From Ferruginibacter sp. (lineage in GTDB: Bacteria > Bacteroidota > Bacteroidia > Chitinophagales > Chitinophagaceae), in NCBI GenBank assembly GCA_025362765.1, contig JANYFI010000359.1, positions 1-6,503 on the forward strand: a DNA stretch of 6,503 nucleotides, read 5' to 3'. Below, piece after piece: positions 1 through 6,179 of the stretch (positions are counted from its first letter, which is position 1; every line of letters starts with the position of its first letter). The position numbers were made by a program, and so were the translations under genes. The notes under the pieces were generated by a model, which had not been told where the DNA came from, did not search any database, and worked only from the letters and a program-made list of their open reading frames with translations.

Positions 1-971
1 GGGTATTAATAACGGGGGCGGCAGGCTTTTTAGGGTCGCATTTGTGTGACCGGTTTATAAAAGAAGGGTTCGATGTTATTGGAATGGATAACCTGATCAC
101 AGGCGACATTAAAAACATTGAGCATTTGTTTAAACTGAAAGCATTTGAGTTCTATCACCATGATGTTTCTAAGTTTATACATGTTCCGGGAAAGGTGGAT
201 TACATCTTGCATTTCGCTTCACCGGCTAGCCCGATTGATTATTTAAAAATTCCTATACAGACTTTAAAAGTTAGTTCACTCGGTACCCATAACTGCCTGG
301 GTCTGGCGTTATCAAAAGGAGCAAGAATGCTGGTAGCAAGTACAAGCGAAGTATATGGAGACCCCTTGGTTCATCCACAAACAGAGGATTATTGGGGTAA
401 CGTAAACCCAATAGGTCCCAGAGGTGTATACGATGAAGCCAAGCGTTTCCAGGAAGCGATTACCATGGCCTATCATACTTTTCATCATTTGGAAACAAGG
501 ATCGTAAGAATATTCAATACCTATGGACCCAGGATGCGCCTGAATGATGGTCGTGCGTTGCCCGCTTTTATTGGCCAGGCGCTGAGGGGTGAAGATTTAA
601 CCGTGTTTGGAGATGGCAGCCAGACAAGGAGCTTTTGTTATGTGGCAGATTTGGTGGAAGGTATTTACCGCCTGCTGATGAGCAACCATGAGCAACCTGT
701 AAACATTGGTAATCCTGATGAAATTTCCCTGAAGGATTTCGCAGAGGAAATTATTAAACTAACCGGCACGGCTCAAAAAATTGTGTACAAACCTTTACCA
801 ACAGACGACCCCAAACAACGGCAGCCGGATATTACAAAAGCGAAGGAAATACTGGGCTGGAAACCGACCATTAGCAGGGCGGAAGGATTAAAAATAACCT
901 ACGAATATTTTAAATCATTGCCTCCTGAAGAACTGCATAAACTGCCAAAAGAATTTACAAAAACAAAATAA
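1..971 (+). CDS. UDP-glucuronate decarboxylase (UDP-xylose synthase), 5'-truncated by window edge
   Basis: Extended short-chain dehydrogenase that, in this family, oxidises UDP-glucuronate at C4 with bound NAD+, decarboxylates it and re-reduces it to UDP-xylose; cytosolic. The reading frame is open from base 3, and the first visible codons give [14 protein letters not shown], the Rossmann NAD-binding loop that normally lies a few residues after the start. The true start is therefore just left of the window, and the TTG at 42 is internal. Family marks: FASPASP near 210-233, STSEVYGDP (339-365; Thr and Glu of the catalytic group), NPIGPR, then YDEAK with catalytic Tyr at 429-431 and Lys at 441-443, [10 protein letters not shown], and DGSQTRSF. 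The [16 protein letters not shown] segment is characteristic of UXS rather than of dTDP-glucose dehydratases or galactose epimerases. About 322 residues are visible, a normal bacterial UXS length. A hairpin 22 nt after the stop suggests transcription ends here. UDP-glucuronate must come from a dehydrogenase elsewhere or from a promiscuous neighbour. Confidence 0.9.
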   Translation, partial: VLITGAAGFLGSHLCDRFIKEGFDVIGMDNLITGDIKNIEHLFKLKAFEFYHHDVSKFIHVPGKVDYILHFASPASPIDYLKIPIQTLKVSSLGTHNCLGLALSKGARMLVASTSEVYGDPLVHPQTEDYWGNVNPIGPRGVYDEAKRFQEAITMAYHTFHHLETRIVRIFNTYGPRMRLNDGRALPAFIGQALRGEDLTVFGDGSQTRSFCYVADLVEGIYRLLMSNHEQPVNIGNPDEISLKDFAEEIIKLTGTAQKIVYKPLPTDDPKQRQPDITKAKEILGWKPTISRAEGLKITYEYFKSLPPEELHKLPKEFTKTK

Positions 972-993
972 CAACCGGCAAATATTTAATACC

Positions 994-1033
994 AAAGGGT
1001 ATATTTTTTTATGATTAAAAAAATATACCCTTT
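994..1033 (+). terminator. Perfect inverted repeat, probable intrinsic terminator after the UXS gene
   Basis: The arm at 994-1011 (AAAGGGTATATTTTTTTA) is the exact reverse complement of 1016-1033, giving an 18-bp stem with a 4-nt loop (TGAT). It begins 22 nt after the UXS stop and is followed by ATTTG. The GGG/CCC base with a long A/T upper stem and a T-rich exit resembles the AT-rich terminators of Bacteroidota, but the tail is short and the stem is only weakly GC-rich. The symmetry means it could act on either strand or as a protein-binding site. The ATG at 1011 sits at the tip of this hairpin, which argues against its use as a start codon. Confidence 0.6.
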
Positions 1034-1136
1034 ATTTGTACAAAATCAACCCTCGCAAACAAAATTTAAACCAAACCACTTGATGTGGAACATTGCTTTT
1101 GAACAGCAAAATGACCACATCGGTAAAACAAACAGC

Positions 1137-2429
1137 ATGAACTACCAGGACCTGATAGATAAAAATAAAACATTGGCCGTAATAGGGTTAGGGTATGTTG
1201 GATTGCCCATCGCATTGGAATTTGCTAAAAAAATAAAAGTAATTGGTTTTGATATCAATGCACAACGGGTGCAAATGATGCGCAATAATATAGATCCAAG
1301 CAAAGAATTGGAAGCAACTGCATTTGAAGGATGTGATATTGAATTTACCAACGACCTTGAAGTATTAAAGCAAGCTTCTTTCTATATAGTAGCCGTTCCT
1401 ACTCCGGTAGATGAACACAATATACCAGACCTTGTGCCTGTGACCAGGGCTAGTGAAACGATTGGTAAAGTAATATCAAAGGGTGACTATGTAGTTTTTG
1501 AAAGTACCGTTTATCCGGGATGCACAGAGGAAGACTGTTTGCCTATCATAGAAAAATTAAGTGGCCTTAAAAATATTGTTGATTTTAAAACCGGCTATTC
1601 GCCCGAAAGAATAAATCCGGGAGATAAGGAACATACACTGGCAAAAATCATTAAAGTAGTAAGTGGTTGCGATGCGGAAAGTCTTGAAACTATTGCAAAA
1701 GTGTATGAATTGGTAGTAACTGCCGGCGTGCACAAAGCCTCCTGCATAAAGGTAGCAGAGGCTGCAAAAATTATTGAGAATACGCAGCGTGATTTGAATA
1801 TCGCACTTATGAACGAACTGTCTATCATTTTCGACAGGATGAATATCAATACATTTGAAGTATTGGAGGCTGCCGGAACCAAATGGAATTTTTTGAAATT
1901 TCAGCCGGGCCTGGTAGGCGGACACTGCATTGGAGTGGATCCTTATTATCTTACTTATAAATCAAAAGAACTCGGTTACGACAGCCAGGTGATTTTAGCA
2001 GGCCGTTTTATAAACGACGGCATGTCTGGCTATATCGCAAAAAAAGTATTGCAGCATATCATTCAACAAAGCGGTAATATAAAAAATGCGAAAGTTCTGG
2101 TAATGGGTGCCACGTTTAAAGAAAACGTGAGTGATATCCGCAACAGTAAAGTGGCGGATGTGGTAAGAGAATTAAAGTCTTATTCTTTAAATGTTCACGT
2201 AACCGATCCTCATGCATCGGGTGAGGAACTAATGCATGAATATGGATTTGGATTAACAGGTGACATTGCCAGTGATTACGATGCGGTAATCGTTGCGGTG
2301 CCACACAACGCATACAGAAAACTAGACGACCAGTATTTTGCCGGTATCACAAAGCCCGGGGCAATGATAGCCGATCTGAAAGGTATTTATAGAACAAAGA
2401 TTACAAACAGGGTTTACTGGAGTTTGTAA
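1137..2429 (+). CDS. UDP-N-acetyl-hexosamine 6-dehydrogenase, TviB/WbpO type (nucleotide-sugar dehydrogenase)
   Basis: NAD+-dependent four-electron oxidation of C6 of a UDP-HexNAc to the uronic acid; cytosolic supply of polysaccharide precursor. Numbering from the ATG at 1137 gives 430 residues, the usual length. The N-terminal Rossmann loop is GLGYVG (17-22), followed by VAVPTPVD (86-92) and the hinge GYSPERINPGD (153-163) with Glu157. Conserved Lys211 and Asn215 lie in AAKIIENTQRD, and the catalytic Cys264 in GGHCIGVDPYYLTYK (261-275). The C-terminal UDP-binding domain begins near GATFKENVSDIRNSK (324-338). The GGHCIGVDPYYL and SPERINPGDKEH signatures match TviB/WbpO (UDP-GlcNAc or UDP-GalNAc) better than classical UDP-glucose dehydrogenase, but substrate cannot be fixed from motifs. 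An upstream in-frame ATG at 1011 would add 42 residues unrelated to the family and starting inside a hairpin, so 1137 is preferred. The next + strand gene is a WbpP/TviC-like epimerase, as in known uronate pairs. Confidence 0.88.
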   Translation: MNYQDLIDKNKTLAVIGLGYVGLPIALEFAKKIKVIGFDINAQRVQMMRNNIDPSKELEATAFEGCDIEFTNDLEVLKQASFYIVAVPTPVDEHNIPDLVPVTRASETIGKVISKGDYVVFESTVYPGCTEEDCLPIIEKLSGLKNIVDFKTGYSPERINPGDKEHTLAKIIKVVSGCDAESLETIAKVYELVVTAGVHKASCIKVAEAAKIIENTQRDLNIALMNELSIIFDRMNINTFEVLEAAGTKWNFLKFQPGLVGGHCIGVDPYYLTYKSKELGYDSQVILAGRFINDGMSGYIAKKVLQHIIQQSGNIKNAKVLVMGATFKENVSDIRNSKVADVVRELKSYSLNVHVTDPHASGEELMHEYGFGLTGDIASDYDAVIVAVPHNAYRKLDDQYFAGITKPGAMIADLKGIYRTKITNRVYWSL

Positions 2430-2434
2430 AAAAA

Positions 2435-2532
2435 GCGTAAAGGATAAAGCAGAAAACAAAAGGCATAAAGCAAAAGGCAGAAAGCAAAAAGCAAAAAGCA
2501 AAAAGCATAAGGCAAAAAGCATAAGGCAGAAG
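2435..2532 (+). repeat. Tandem heptamer array, 14 units of GCAWAAR-like sequence
   Basis: Starting 5 nt after the dehydrogenase stop, the DNA reads as fourteen consecutive 7-base units with no indels. GCAAAAA occurs four times (2484, 2491, 2498, 2512), GCATAAG and GCAGAAA twice each, and GCATAAA, GCAAAAG, GCAGAAG, GCGTAAA, GGATAAA and ACAAAAG once each. Positions 5 and 6 are always A, position 4 varies among A, T and G, and position 7 is A or G. The + strand is almost entirely purine. Seven is not a multiple of three, so all - strand frames read as Leu/Phe/Ala/Cys-rich pseudo-proteins, which are artefacts. The units at both edges are the most diverged, as expected for slippage-driven growth followed by decay. 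No function is evident. It separates two genes that probably act together. Confidence 0.85.
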
Positions 2533-2558
2533 TTATAAAATAAGATATCTTTAAGTAG

Positions 2559-2580
2559 AAGGCGGCAGGCTTCCGGCCTT
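2559..2580 (+). other. Possible small stem-loop upstream of the epimerase gene
   Basis: AAGGC-GG (2559-2565) can pair with CC-GCCTT (2573-2580) around a 7-nt loop with one bulged G at 2575. It ends 29 nt before the ATG at 2610. Just before it, TATCTTTA (2546-2553) resembles the Bacteroidota -7 element TAnnTTTG at all but the last base, but I see no convincing -33 TTTG at the right distance. It could be a 5'-leader structure, a weak terminator for readthrough from the dehydrogenase gene, or chance. Confidence 0.25.
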
Positions 2581-2609
2581 TAGCGTTAATCTTTCTTAAA
2601 AAATACAAA

Positions 2610-3596
2610 ATGGAAAATAATTTTCACGCAAAAGACTTAGCGAGCATAGATTTTTTAGTAACCGGGGGTGCTGGTTTTATCGGCAGTCATATTTCTGAAT
2701 ATTTATTAAAGAATGGTGCCCGTAAAGTAAGGGTGTTGGATAATATGGCAAACGGGTTTGATACCAACCTTGCGGTGCTTCGCCAATACCCTGCGTTCGA
2801 ATTTATGGAAGGCGATATCCGGAATGAAAATACCTGTCAGCAGGCCTGCCAGGGCATTCAGTATGTTAGCCACCAGGCAGCGGTAGGATCTGTACCCCGA
2901 TCCATTAAAGAGCCCGTTTATTTTAATGAAGTAAATGTTGGCGGTTTTGTAAATATGCTGAAAGCAGCCGTAGACAATAAGATTGAACAATTTGTATATG
3001 CATCATCATCTTCCGTATATGGAGATGAACCAACCTTGCCTAAAGTTGAAAATAGGGTAGGTAATTGTTTGTCGCCCTATGCGGCTACAAAAAAAACGAA
3101 TGAGTTGTATGCACAGATTTTTGCGGACGTGTATCAACTAAAAATAATGGGCTTCAGGTACTTTAATATTTTTGGTCCACGCCAGGATCCTGATGGTGCT
3201 TATGCGGCGGTAATTCCTTTGTTTGTAAAAGGCATTATGAAACAACAGCCGGTTTTTATCAATGGAGATGGCGAACAGACAAGGGATTTTACTTTTGTTG
3301 ATAATGCAGTACAAGTGAATATCAAGGGCATGTTAACCGATAATGCTGCTGCGTTTAACAAGGTGTACAATGTAGCAGTAGGCGAAAATTTTTCCGTAAA
3401 TTATTTATTTAGTGCCTGCAGGGAATATTTAGGCAGTAATTTTGAGGCCACTTACCGGGAACCAAGGGCAGGCGATATCCGTAATTCGCTGGCGGATATT
3501 TCACGGGCGAAAAACTTACTGGGGTACGAACCGACAAAAAATTTTGAAGATGGATTGAAAGACACCATCAATTTTTTTAAACAACTATATTCTTAA
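2610..3596 (+). CDS. UDP-N-acetylglucosamine 4-epimerase, WbpP/TviC-type SDR
   Basis: Extended short-chain dehydrogenase/epimerase, 328 residues, typical for the family. It interconverts the C4 configuration of a UDP-HexNAc through a transient 4-keto intermediate with tightly bound NAD+. The N-terminal Rossmann loop is TGGAGFIG (18-25), with an NAD-ribose-binding Asp in VLDNMANG (42-49). The Ser cluster ASSSSVYGDEP (131-141) is followed by catalytic Tyr157 and Lys161 in SPYAATK. Downstream are RYFNIFGPRQDPDGAYAAVIP (183-203), INGDGEQTRDF (217-227) and REPRAGDIRNSLADISRAK (283-301). The QDP-GAYAAVIP and GD-R-SLADISKA stretches are strongly reminiscent of WbpP and TviC rather than GalE. With the upstream TviB/WbpO-like dehydrogenase it most simply yields UDP-GalNAcA. 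The ATG follows an A-rich run with no Shine-Dalgarno. rfbC follows after only 14 nt, so these genes are probably co-transcribed. The exact substrate is inferred from family resemblance. Confidence 0.85.
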   Translation: MENNFHAKDLASIDFLVTGGAGFIGSHISEYLLKNGARKVRVLDNMANGFDTNLAVLRQYPAFEFMEGDIRNENTCQQACQGIQYVSHQAAVGSVPRSIKEPVYFNEVNVGGFVNMLKAAVDNKIEQFVYASSSSVYGDEPTLPKVENRVGNCLSPYAATKKTNELYAQIFADVYQLKIMGFRYFNIFGPRQDPDGAYAAVIPLFVKGIMKQQPVFINGDGEQTRDFTFVDNAVQVNIKGMLTDNAAAFNKVYNVAVGENFSVNYLFSACREYLGSNFEATYREPRAGDIRNSLADISRAKNLLGYEPTKNFEDGLKDTINFFKQLYS

Positions 3597-3610
3597 ACGA
3601 TTAATTATTT

Positions 3611-4165
3611 ATGCCGTTTACCGCAACCGACTTTCCTGGATTATTAATTTACGAACCAAGGGTGTTCAATGATGATCGCGGCTATTTTTTTGAAAGCTAC
3701 AACCACAACACTTTTTCTGATGGGACCGCGACAATGACGTTTGTGCAGGATAACCAGGCCAGGTCTACTTATGGTGTAATCCGTGGATTGCATTTTCAGT
3801 TAAATCCAAATGCGCAGACCAAACTAATCCGCTCTTTAAGCGGAACTATTTTAGATGTAGTGGTTGATCTGCGAGCAGGTTCTCCTACGTTTGGCAAATA
3901 TTTCAGCATAGAATTATCAGCGGAAAATAAGAAGCAGTTGCTGGTACCACGCGGATTTGCACACGGATATTCTGTACTAACCGAAACCGCCGAAGTACTG
4001 TATAAATGCGATGGTTTTTATCACAAAGAAAGTGAAGGCGGTTTGATGTACAATGATCCAACATTGAACATTGATTGGAAGGTACCGGCCGGTAAAGAAA
4101 TGGTAGCCGCCAAAGACCTGGTGCTTCCAAATATAGAAAACTGTACAACCAATTTCACTATTTAA
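3611..4165 (+). CDS. rfbC: dTDP-4-dehydrorhamnose 3,5-epimerase
   Basis: RmlC-family cupin that epimerises C3 and C5 of dTDP-4-keto-6-deoxy-glucose to dTDP-4-keto-L-rhamnose, the third step of dTDP-L-rhamnose synthesis; cytosolic homodimer in known members. At 184 residues it has the family length. Motifs in order: DDRGYFFESY (21-30), FVQDNQARSTYGVIRGLHFQ (44-63) containing the presumed general base His61, LDVVVDLRAGSPTFGKY (81-97), LLVPRGFAHGYSVL (110-123) with His118, VLYKCDGFYHKESEGG (129-144) with the candidate acid Tyr131, and a late AAKD (Asp169) that normally partners the His. All expected catalytic residues are present, so it should be active. It lies 14 nt after the epimerase gene and 8 nt before rfbD, which indicates one transcript. 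The related NDP-hexose 3-epimerases cannot be wholly excluded, but adjacency to rfbD supports the rhamnose role. Confidence 0.93.
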   Translation: MPFTATDFPGLLIYEPRVFNDDRGYFFESYNHNTFSDGTATMTFVQDNQARSTYGVIRGLHFQLNPNAQTKLIRSLSGTILDVVVDLRAGSPTFGKYFSIELSAENKKQLLVPRGFAHGYSVLTETAEVLYKCDGFYHKESEGGLMYNDPTLNIDWKVPAGKEMVAAKDLVLPNIENCTTNFTI

Positions 4166-4173
4166 TTTTTACC

Positions 4174-5043
4174 GTGGCAGAAAAAAAGACAATTCTAGTA
4201 ACTGGTGCCAACGGGCAATTGGGTAACGAAATGCAGGTAATCAGTACGTCATTTCCAGCATTTAATTTTTTGTTTGTAACAAAGGATGAACTTGCTATTG
4301 ATAACCAGGAGGCGGTTACAAATTATTTTAATAATCACGCGATTGATTATTGTGTTAATTGCGCCGCCTATACGGCAGTAGATAAAGCAGAAACGGAAAC
4401 TGAAAAAGCCATGGCTGTAAATGCAACTGCAGTGGGCAACCTGGCTGCAGTCTGCAAAGCCCACAATGCACTGTTCATACATGTTTCAACAGACTATGTT
4501 TTTGATGGTACAGCAACCATCCCATATACAGAAGATTTTCCTGTAGCGCCCGTGAATATGTATGGCGCAACCAAATTAAAAGGCGAAGAGCTGGCACAAC
4601 AAAATAATGTGGGCAGCATTATCATCCGTACTTCCTGGGTGTACAGCAGCTTTGGAAATAATTTTGTAAAAACCATGTTGCGCCTGATGAGGGAAAAAGA
4701 AAGTCTAAATGTTGTAAGTGACCAGGTGGGATGTCCGACCTACGCAGCCGATCTCGCAGTCGCAATTATGCAAATTATCGTTTCAGAAAAAGCAATATCA
4801 ACACCAGGTATTTATAATTATTCCAACACCGGTGTTATCAGTTGGTATCAGTTTGCAGATACCATTAAAGAATTGTCTGGCAGCAAATGCCTCGTTAATC
4901 CCATTCCATCCTCCAGTTATCCAACGCCTGCAAAAAGGCCTGCCTATTCTGTTATGAATACCACGAAAATTCAGCAGGCTTTCGATATTAATATTCCGGC
5001 GTGGAAAGACAGTTTGATTAAGTGCCTGCAATTATTAGGCTAA
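4174..5043 (+). CDS. rfbD: dTDP-4-dehydrorhamnose reductase
   Basis: RmlD-family SDR that reduces dTDP-4-keto-L-rhamnose to dTDP-L-rhamnose with NAD(P)H, completing the pathway; cytosolic. The start is GTG at 4174, 8 nt after the rfbC stop. The first in-frame ATG falls after the nucleotide-binding loop, so GTG must be the start or close to it. Marks: TGANGQLG (10-17), NCAAYTAVDKAE (62-73), STDYVFDG (105-112), catalytic Tyr130 and Lys134 in MYGATKLKGE, IIRTSWVYS (150-158), DQVGCPTYAADLA (183-195) and RPAYSVMNTTK (255-265). At 289 residues it is of normal length and looks intact. It is the last + strand gene of the cluster in view. Twenty bases beyond its stop an IS630 element begins, and no clear terminator lies in that gap. 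Confidence 0.93.
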   Translation: MAEKKTILVTGANGQLGNEMQVISTSFPAFNFLFVTKDELAIDNQEAVTNYFNNHAIDYCVNCAAYTAVDKAETETEKAMAVNATAVGNLAAVCKAHNALFIHVSTDYVFDGTATIPYTEDFPVAPVNMYGATKLKGEELAQQNNVGSIIIRTSWVYSSFGNNFVKTMLRLMREKESLNVVSDQVGCPTYAADLAVAIMQIIVSEKAISTPGIYNYSNTGVISWYQFADTIKELSGSKCLVNPIPSSSYPTPAKRPAYSVMNTTKIQQAFDINIPAWKDSLIKCLQLLG

Positions 5044-5065
5044 GCGTTTTCATATATCTGTAATA

Positions 5066-5091
5066 ATAAACCGCTATCAAAAATACTAATA
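5066..5091. repeat. IS630 terminal inverted repeat, transposase 3' side
   Basis: It begins ATAAACCGCTATCAA and ends ATACTAATA. It is the inverted copy of 6180-6205, differing only at the two central bases 5081-5082 (AA here, TT in the other copy). The transposase stop codon (TAG, read from 5088 to 5086) and last sense codon lie inside this repeat, so the element has no spare sequence on this side. Confidence 0.92.
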
Positions 5092-5658
5092 AGGTAAAAA
5101 TCCATTTGATAATTTCTTGATATCTTCTTGTTGCTGGTGATATTTTAGTAATGCTTCAGCTAACGTAGTTTCTACCTCGTCGAGGCTATTAAAAATTATG
5201 TTGTGAAAATATTTTCTTCTAATTTCTCTCCATAGCAGTTCAACAGGATTGTGTTCGGGAGAATATGGGTTTAGATGTAGCAGTTTTATATTTTCTGCTA
5301 TCTTTAATGTTTGGCTGATATGCCATCCTGCTTTATCAAGAATGAGTATAATTCTGTAATTACTGTATTGAACTGAAAGTTGTTGCAAAAAAACATTCAT
5401 TGCATCAGTATTACAAAATGGACTTATCACAGAAAAACAATCACCCGTTTGTGGTGATAAAGCCGAATATGCATAAATGTATTCTCTGATCATTTGTTTG
5501 GCTACTGAAGGGATCATAGTAGACTTTACCCAACAAGCCATTTCTCTGCTAATTCTTCCAAACCTGGCTTCGTCTTCAAAAAAAACTACAACAGGTAAAT
5601 TAAATAACGCATCAGAAAAGCTTATTGCAGTGGACTCCAGCTTTTCGGGAAGTTTTTT
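5086..5658 (-). CDS. IS630 transposase, downstream frame (DDE catalytic domain), expressed by -1 frameshift
   Basis: This frame is open from just after a TAA at 5661-5659 to the TAG at 5088-5086. It has no start before an internal ATG at 5541, so it is best read as the second part of a frameshift fusion with the upstream frame. Counting in the fusion (about 351 residues), the DDE_3-type catalytic core shows VVVFFEDEARFGR with the first Asp at 190 (codon 5574-5572), RIILILDKAGWH with the second Asp at 269, and NPYSPEHNPVELLWREIRRK with the Glu at 301. That leaves 31 residues between the last two acids. WH after the second Asp and PYSPEHNP before the Glu are IS630-family hallmarks. Starting only at the ATG of 5541 would lose the first catalytic Asp, so a product from there could not transpose. 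Confidence 0.88.
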   Translation of the reverse strand, partial: KKLPEKLESTAISFSDALFNLPVVVFFEDEARFGRISREMACWVKSTMIPSVAKQMIREYIYAYSALSPQTGDCFSVISPFCNTDAMNVFLQQLSVQYSNYRIILILDKAGWHISQTLKIAENIKLLHLNPYSPEHNPVELLWREIRRKYFHNIIFNSLDEVETTLAEALLKYHQQQEDIKKLSNGFLPY

Positions 5659-5671
5659 TTAAAATCTTCCT
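5615..5671 (-). promoter_or_regulatory. Probable programmed -1 ribosomal frameshift signal in the transposase
   Basis: Read on the - strand: a Shine-Dalgarno-like AGGA (5671-5668), 9 nt, then the heptamer A AAA AAC in the upstream frame (5658-5652) within a run of eight A (5660-5653). A 5-nt spacer TTCCC follows, then GAAAAGCT (5646-5639), whose perfect complement AGCTTTTC lies at 5622-5615 across a 16-nt loop. The upstream frame stops at TAA 5624-5622, within this stem-loop. The downstream frame is closed by a TAA immediately before the slippery run, so the switch must occur in the A run. Heptamer, short spacer, stem and upstream AGGA are the parts known from bacterial -1 sites such as dnaX and many IS elements. 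Transcriptional slippage on the A run would give nearly the same protein. Weak Shine-Dalgarno use in Bacteroidota makes the AGGA element the least certain part. Confidence 0.75.
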
Positions 5672-6140
5672 GTTCTTTCAAACTTCTTTTTGGGTGATGC
5701 GGTCTGGGCATTTTCTTCTTCCAGCCATTTCGATGTAACAAATCCCACAAATAATCGTCAGAAACAACTTTACCTACTTTTTGCTCTATCACATTTCTTA
5801 TGTCATTAGCCGTCTTTATTAAGCCTTTTGAAGCAAGATTTTCAAGGGAAAGGAAAAGTACGGCCTCGTCTTCTACGCTGAGCAAAGCTCTCCTTCGTCC
5901 ACCTTTATGTTTGTATATCAGTGCGGAACTGCCATGATGATTGTAACCTTCTACTATTTTGTAAATACTGTGAACTGATAAATTTACCAGTGGAGCAATA
6001 AGTTCTGCTGAGTGCATATTACCAACCTGGATTAAATAAATAATTTGCCAACGGCTGTGGCTGGTACTGTTTCTACTCTCCAACATTCTTTTTTGAACTG
6101 CTAAATTTGTAAAATGAGCAGCAACATGTAAGGAACGCAT
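5622..6140 (-). CDS. IS630 transposase, upstream frame (N-terminal helix-turn-helix DNA-binding part)
   Basis: A 172-residue frame starting at the ATG 6140-6138, the only ATG after an in-frame stop at 6161-6159. It carries the DNA-binding half of an IS630 transposase. A helix-turn-helix lies around residues 30-65 (RWQIIYLIQVGN through LVNLSVHSIYKIVEGY). GGRRR (80-84) follows, then a second helical region (about 88-140) with LIKTANDIRNVIEQKVGK and DDYLWDLLHRNGW, where these proteins carry another HTH-like fold. The linker MPRPHHPKRSLKEQEDFKK leads to the shift site at residues 161-163. Beyond it, the in-frame tail (FPKSWSPLQ) has no family resemblance and ends at TAA. Alone, this product would bind the IS ends without catalysis, so it could act as a repressor of transposition, as in other frameshift-controlled IS elements. 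That role is inferred. Confidence 0.85.
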   Translation of the reverse strand: MRSLHVAAHFTNLAVQKRMLESRNSTSHSRWQIIYLIQVGNMHSAELIAPLVNLSVHSIYKIVEGYNHHGSSALIYKHKGGRRRALLSVEDEAVLFLSLENLASKGLIKTANDIRNVIEQKVGKVVSDDYLWDLLHRNGWKKKMPRPHHPKRSLKEQEDFKKNFPKSWSPLQ

Positions 6141-6165
6141 ATCTAAGATTTTATAAATCTAAGAT
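6141..6165. repeat. Direct repeat with inner palindrome just upstream of the transposase start
   Basis: ATCTAAGAT occurs at 6141-6149 and again at 6157-6165 (16-bp period), and AAGAT is repeated once more at 6166-6170. Within it, AGATTT (6147-6152) and AAATCT (6155-6160) form a 6-bp inverted repeat around TA. It abuts the transposase ATG and lies between the start and the right inverted repeat. It is placed where an operator, leader structure or secondary transposase-binding site would sit, but it is AT-rich and short enough to be partly chance. Confidence 0.45.
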
Positions 6166-6179
6166 AAGATAAATATTTA

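Noticed and set aside
42..971. TTG at 42 as the start of the UXS gene.
   Set aside because: The frame is open upstream to the window edge and encodes the essential GAAGFLG loop, so the gene is simply cut by the edge.
1011..1136. N-terminal extension of the dehydrogenase from the ATG at 1011.
   Set aside because: It starts in the loop of a perfect hairpin, the added residues do not fit the family, and starting at 1137 gives the usual 430-residue length with the Rossmann loop near residue 17.
1034..1136. Promoter for the dehydrogenase gene.
   Set aside because: A TTTG at 1035-1038 and AAAATTTA at 1061-1068 only loosely fit the Bacteroidota -33/-7 consensus, too weak to annotate.
1557..1925. 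- strand reading frames of 95 and 122 residues inside the dehydrogenase gene.
   Set aside because: They are mirror frames of a clearly conserved gene, with no recognisable domain.
2435..2532. CRISPR array.
   Set aside because: The units are 7 bp and contiguous, with no spacers and no cas genes nearby.
2322..2608. Two overlapping - strand reading frames rich in Leu, Phe, Ala and Cys that look like membrane peptides.
   Set aside because: They are produced by reading the 7-base repeat backwards. The pattern repeats in every frame and has no homology-like structure.
5477..5662. Short + strand reading frame inside the IS.
   Set aside because: It is antisense to the transposase catalytic domain, with no supporting features.
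5086..6140. Transposase as a pseudogene broken by a random frameshift.
   Set aside because: The break falls on a textbook slippery heptamer with a correctly spaced stem, and both halves are otherwise free of stops and keep the catalytic residues.
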